This document shows, one piece after another, positions 61,473 to 64,000 of a stretch of 64,000 bases of DNA (position 1 is the stretch's first letter; each line of letters begins with the position of its first letter). The notes under the pieces were generated by a model, which saw only the letters and a program-made list of their open reading frames with translations, was not told the origin of the DNA and did not search any database. The stretch comes from Apostichopus japonicus (Eukaryota > Echinodermata > Holothuroidea > Aspidochirotida > Stichopodidae): positions 4,339,499 through 4,403,498 of the forward strand of contig NC_092565.1 of the NCBI RefSeq assembly GCF_037975245.1, read 5' to 3'. The translations under genes were made by a program, and so were the position numbers.

Positions 61473-62350
61473 ATTGCAGTAATTTCAGGCATTTGCAGCT
61501 CAAATCATTTTAACCAAGCAGTAATGTTTGGAAGATTTTACAAAGATGAGGGTGACTAATGATTTTCTCATTTCTCCATACTGGTTACTTTAAGTTAAGG
61601 GTATGAAAAACTACACCAGGAACTGTTTTTTAATTTAGTTTACTTGATTGCATCGAGGAAGTTTGTTTTCTCTATTGTTTGGTAGGGAAAGAGATGTAGC
61701 TATAAATACTTGGCGTCTAGGAAAACAAAACGTCGTAAATTGTTGATTGGGAATTAAATATTTTACCGCTAGTTAAAGCTGTAAAGTACGGTATGTGCTA
61801 ATTCTCTGTTGTTGCTGTGCACTACAAGTCATATGCTGTTCTGGTATCTTGGATGTTAAAATCAAATGCAATATAGAAGTATGATTATAATAATAATATG
61901 ATGTTTGCAGCAATTGCAGTAATTTCAGGCATTTGCAGCTCAAATCATTTTAACCAAGCAGTAATGTTTAGAAGATTTTACAAAGATGAGGGTATCTAAT
62001 GATTTTCTCATTTCCTCATACTGGTTACTTTAAGTTAAGGGTATGAAAAACTACACCAGGAACTGTTTTTAATTTAGTTGTCTTGATTGCATCGAGGAAG
62101 TTTGTTTTCTCTATTGTTTGGTAGCGAAAGAGATGTAGCTATAAATACTTAGAGTCTAGGAAAACAAAACGTCGTTAATTGTTGATTGGGAATTAAATAT
62201 TTTACCGCTAGGTAAAGCTGTAAAGTACGGTATGTGCTAATTCTCTGTTGTTGCTGTGCACTACAAGTCATATGCTGTTCTGGTATCTTGGATGTTAAAA
62301 TCAAATGCAATATAGAAGTATGATTATAATAATAATATGATGTTTGCAGC
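61473..62350. repeat. Tandem duplication, unit about 440 bp
   Basis: 61473-61912 and 61913-62350 are nearly identical, differing by scattered substitutions and single-base indels. Both start ATTGCAGTAATTTCAGGC and end ATGATGTTTGCAGC. The high identity implies a recent event. Confidence 0.96.
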
Positions 62351-62544
62351 GTGGAAGGCAGTTGTGTTATCACATCAAGCAGCCACATATGCATACATGT
62401 GGGAGGAGCCGAAAGAAAAATATATTTGCTTACACTTCATATTGGGTATATTTGCTTACACTTCATATTGGGTGGCTATCCAATTGATAGTGTTTACCTC
62501 ATTTTGGAATAGTTTACAGTTTGGAAGACCATTTCAGATGGGGG

Positions 62545-62668
62545 CAAACCGTGGATTATGAAAAACCCACCTCAGTTTAGTCAGTCATGGCTCGGACCCA
62601 CAACTCCCCACTTGTACGGTTTCATTGCTTTTAATGCCCGTACATTTATCCAATAGACCGGATCTCTG
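62545..62668 (-). repeat. tRNA-like SINE fragment, minus strand
   Basis: On the minus strand GGTCTATTGGATAAATG resembles a tRNA 5' half and GTGGGTCCGAGCCATG a B box. A related segment occurs in NOA1 intron 6 (about 54594-54700). Confidence 0.5.
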
Positions 62669-62724
62669 ATTGTTTCATGAATTGTACCTGTAGGTAAAAA
62701 GCCAACAGCCAATAAAAACTATTC

Positions 62725-62937
62725 AATAAAGCATACATTGAAATTACATACATTCATATACAAAGATATGAATAAAGCTTATATTGAAATTACATACATT
62801 TATATACAAAGATATTATTTAATAATAATAAAGCATATATTGGAATTACATACATTTATATACAAAGATATTATTTAATAATAATAAAGCATATATTGGA
62901 ATTACATACATTTATATACCAAGATATTATTTAATAA
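62725..62937. repeat. Tandem repeat, 56-bp unit, about four copies
   Basis: AAGC anchors at 62729, 62775, 62831 and 62887 give a 56-bp period; the first unit is 10 bp shorter. The unit is AAGCATATATTGGAATTACA..TATACAAAGATATTATTTAATAATAAT. Confidence 0.92.
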
Positions 62938-63631
62938 TGAATAGCTCACATAAAACAATATGAATCACAACTGGCAATAATTTTACAGTCATGGAGATTT
63001 AAAAAAAATAATAAATAATAATAAGAATGGTTGAATTATCATTGAAAAAAAAACCCCTGTAAGTCACAGTTTATGTACTCTCAACTCTTAAACTTAGCTC
63101 TTTGCCTTTGGTTCCAGATATTAAGTTGTTCAATATGCAAGAAAAATTGAATTAAGGGGCAAGAAAACAAAATGGTCAATCATTTTCAAACTTGAAAAGA
63201 ATCATGTTACAGCCATTCTCTAGCATATTTTATTCAATGAGAAATTGGATTCTCACACTCGTCGACATCTCAGAATAATTTGTAGGGTGATAACCGTGTA
63301 TTTACCTGGTACAAAATCCAAGCATAAAGAGTTTGATATTTATAAATTATTAATAGCAACTGACGTACTTACTATACATGACTGGTGTCATTTTATACTG
63401 TCCTGATGTAATCTTTATTACTATATTACTAATTATTTCTCAAATTACACTCAATAGGACTTGTTTGAGTACAAATAAATAACGGTTGATAGGTTGCAGC
63501 ACTTCAACATTTGATTACAATCTGGTGATTAGAGCTCGTTTGATTTGTTACGATAAAAGTGCGAACGAAAGCAATTTACTCTGGTTGGGAGAAAGATGAC
63601 ATGTTGGATGGTCAACGTGGGCATATCAGGG

Positions 63632-63733
63632 CAGTGGTATAGCCAAGGGGAGTGGGGGTGGGGGAACTTGGCCTCCAAATATATATGATTTTTTAAGAAC
63701 ATAGGTTCTGCGTACCCCCTAGCTATGCTCCTG
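63632..63733. mobile_element. Very short hAT-type MITE (102 bp) with perfect 8-bp target duplication
   Basis: The ends CAGTGGTATAGCCAAGGGG and the reverse complement of CCCCCTAGCTATGCTCCTG form an imperfect inverted repeat. The flanks are a perfect 8-bp duplication TATCAGGG (63624-63631 and 63734-63741). Confidence 0.87.
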
Positions 63734-64000
63734 TATCAGGGTACATGTATAAAGAGGGTCAAAACCTCTTTGATGAAAAACAAAAAGAATAGATTATTTA
63801 ATAGTTCTGCGTTAATCCGTTAGTGTTATACGCTGAAATATATATAGTGTTGACTACCATCAAACAGTATCTTCTCAGGGGCACCTGACAACACAAACTA
63901 CATACTCATGCTGGTTTTGACTCTTGACAAAGCCAGGATTCACACTGGGGAATGAGGTGAGAATCATGGCAGCAGAAAGAGGCAATTTCTTTGAAATACT

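Overview
This is eukaryotic nuclear DNA from an animal, AT-rich, with small exons, GT..AG introns up to about 17 kb and many small transposon remnants. The two recognisable proteins resemble their vertebrate counterparts closely. Together with the abundant TAGGCCTA-type motifs, the G/C-tract-rich hAT-like termini and the tRNA-like SINE fragments, this suggests a marine invertebrate deuterostome, most likely an echinoderm. That placement is an inference. I see no bacterial genes, operons, CRISPR arrays or viral genes.

Two complete protein-coding genes are arranged head to head. (1) An NMN adenylyltransferase of the NMNAT1 type lies on the minus strand, with coding exons running from 45282 down to 8201 (8 exons, 281 aa, about 37 kb). 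(2) The mitochondrial circularly permuted GTPase NOA1 (YqeH family) lies on the plus strand, 47439 to 55440 (7 exons, 1065 aa). The start codons are about 2.2 kb apart and face away from each other, so the space between them probably holds both promoters. For both genes I followed every splice junction base by base. All are GT..AG and in phase, and both reading frames close at a stop codon.

Layout: 1-8200 is intergenic DNA downstream of NMNAT, with a MITE at 240-1088 and a 584-bp tandem duplication at 4617-5752. 8201-45282 is the NMNAT gene, whose introns carry hAT-like elements, a 70-bp satellite, a nested inverted-repeat transposon, a second MITE copy and a telomere-like array. 45283-47438 is the divergent promoter region. 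47439-55440 is NOA1, with SINE fragments in intron 4. 55441-64000 is intergenic or unassigned, with a long polypyrimidine tract, a 440-bp tandem duplication, a 56-bp tandem repeat and a 102-bp hAT MITE with a perfect 8-bp target duplication.

The two genes have no shared pathway in a strict sense. NMNAT makes NAD+ (a nuclear form is suggested by a basic cluster), and NOA1 serves mitochondrial ribosome assembly and translation. The most unusual items are the roughly 385-residue N-terminal extension of NOA1, with a duplicated 107-residue unit and repeated FDxxYF motifs; the MITE family whose termini are tandem arrays of one short unit; a telomere-like array enclosed by inverted repeats; and a nested element with 71-bp perfect inverted arms flanked by a 19-bp direct repeat. 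Nothing here amounts to a new multi-gene system.
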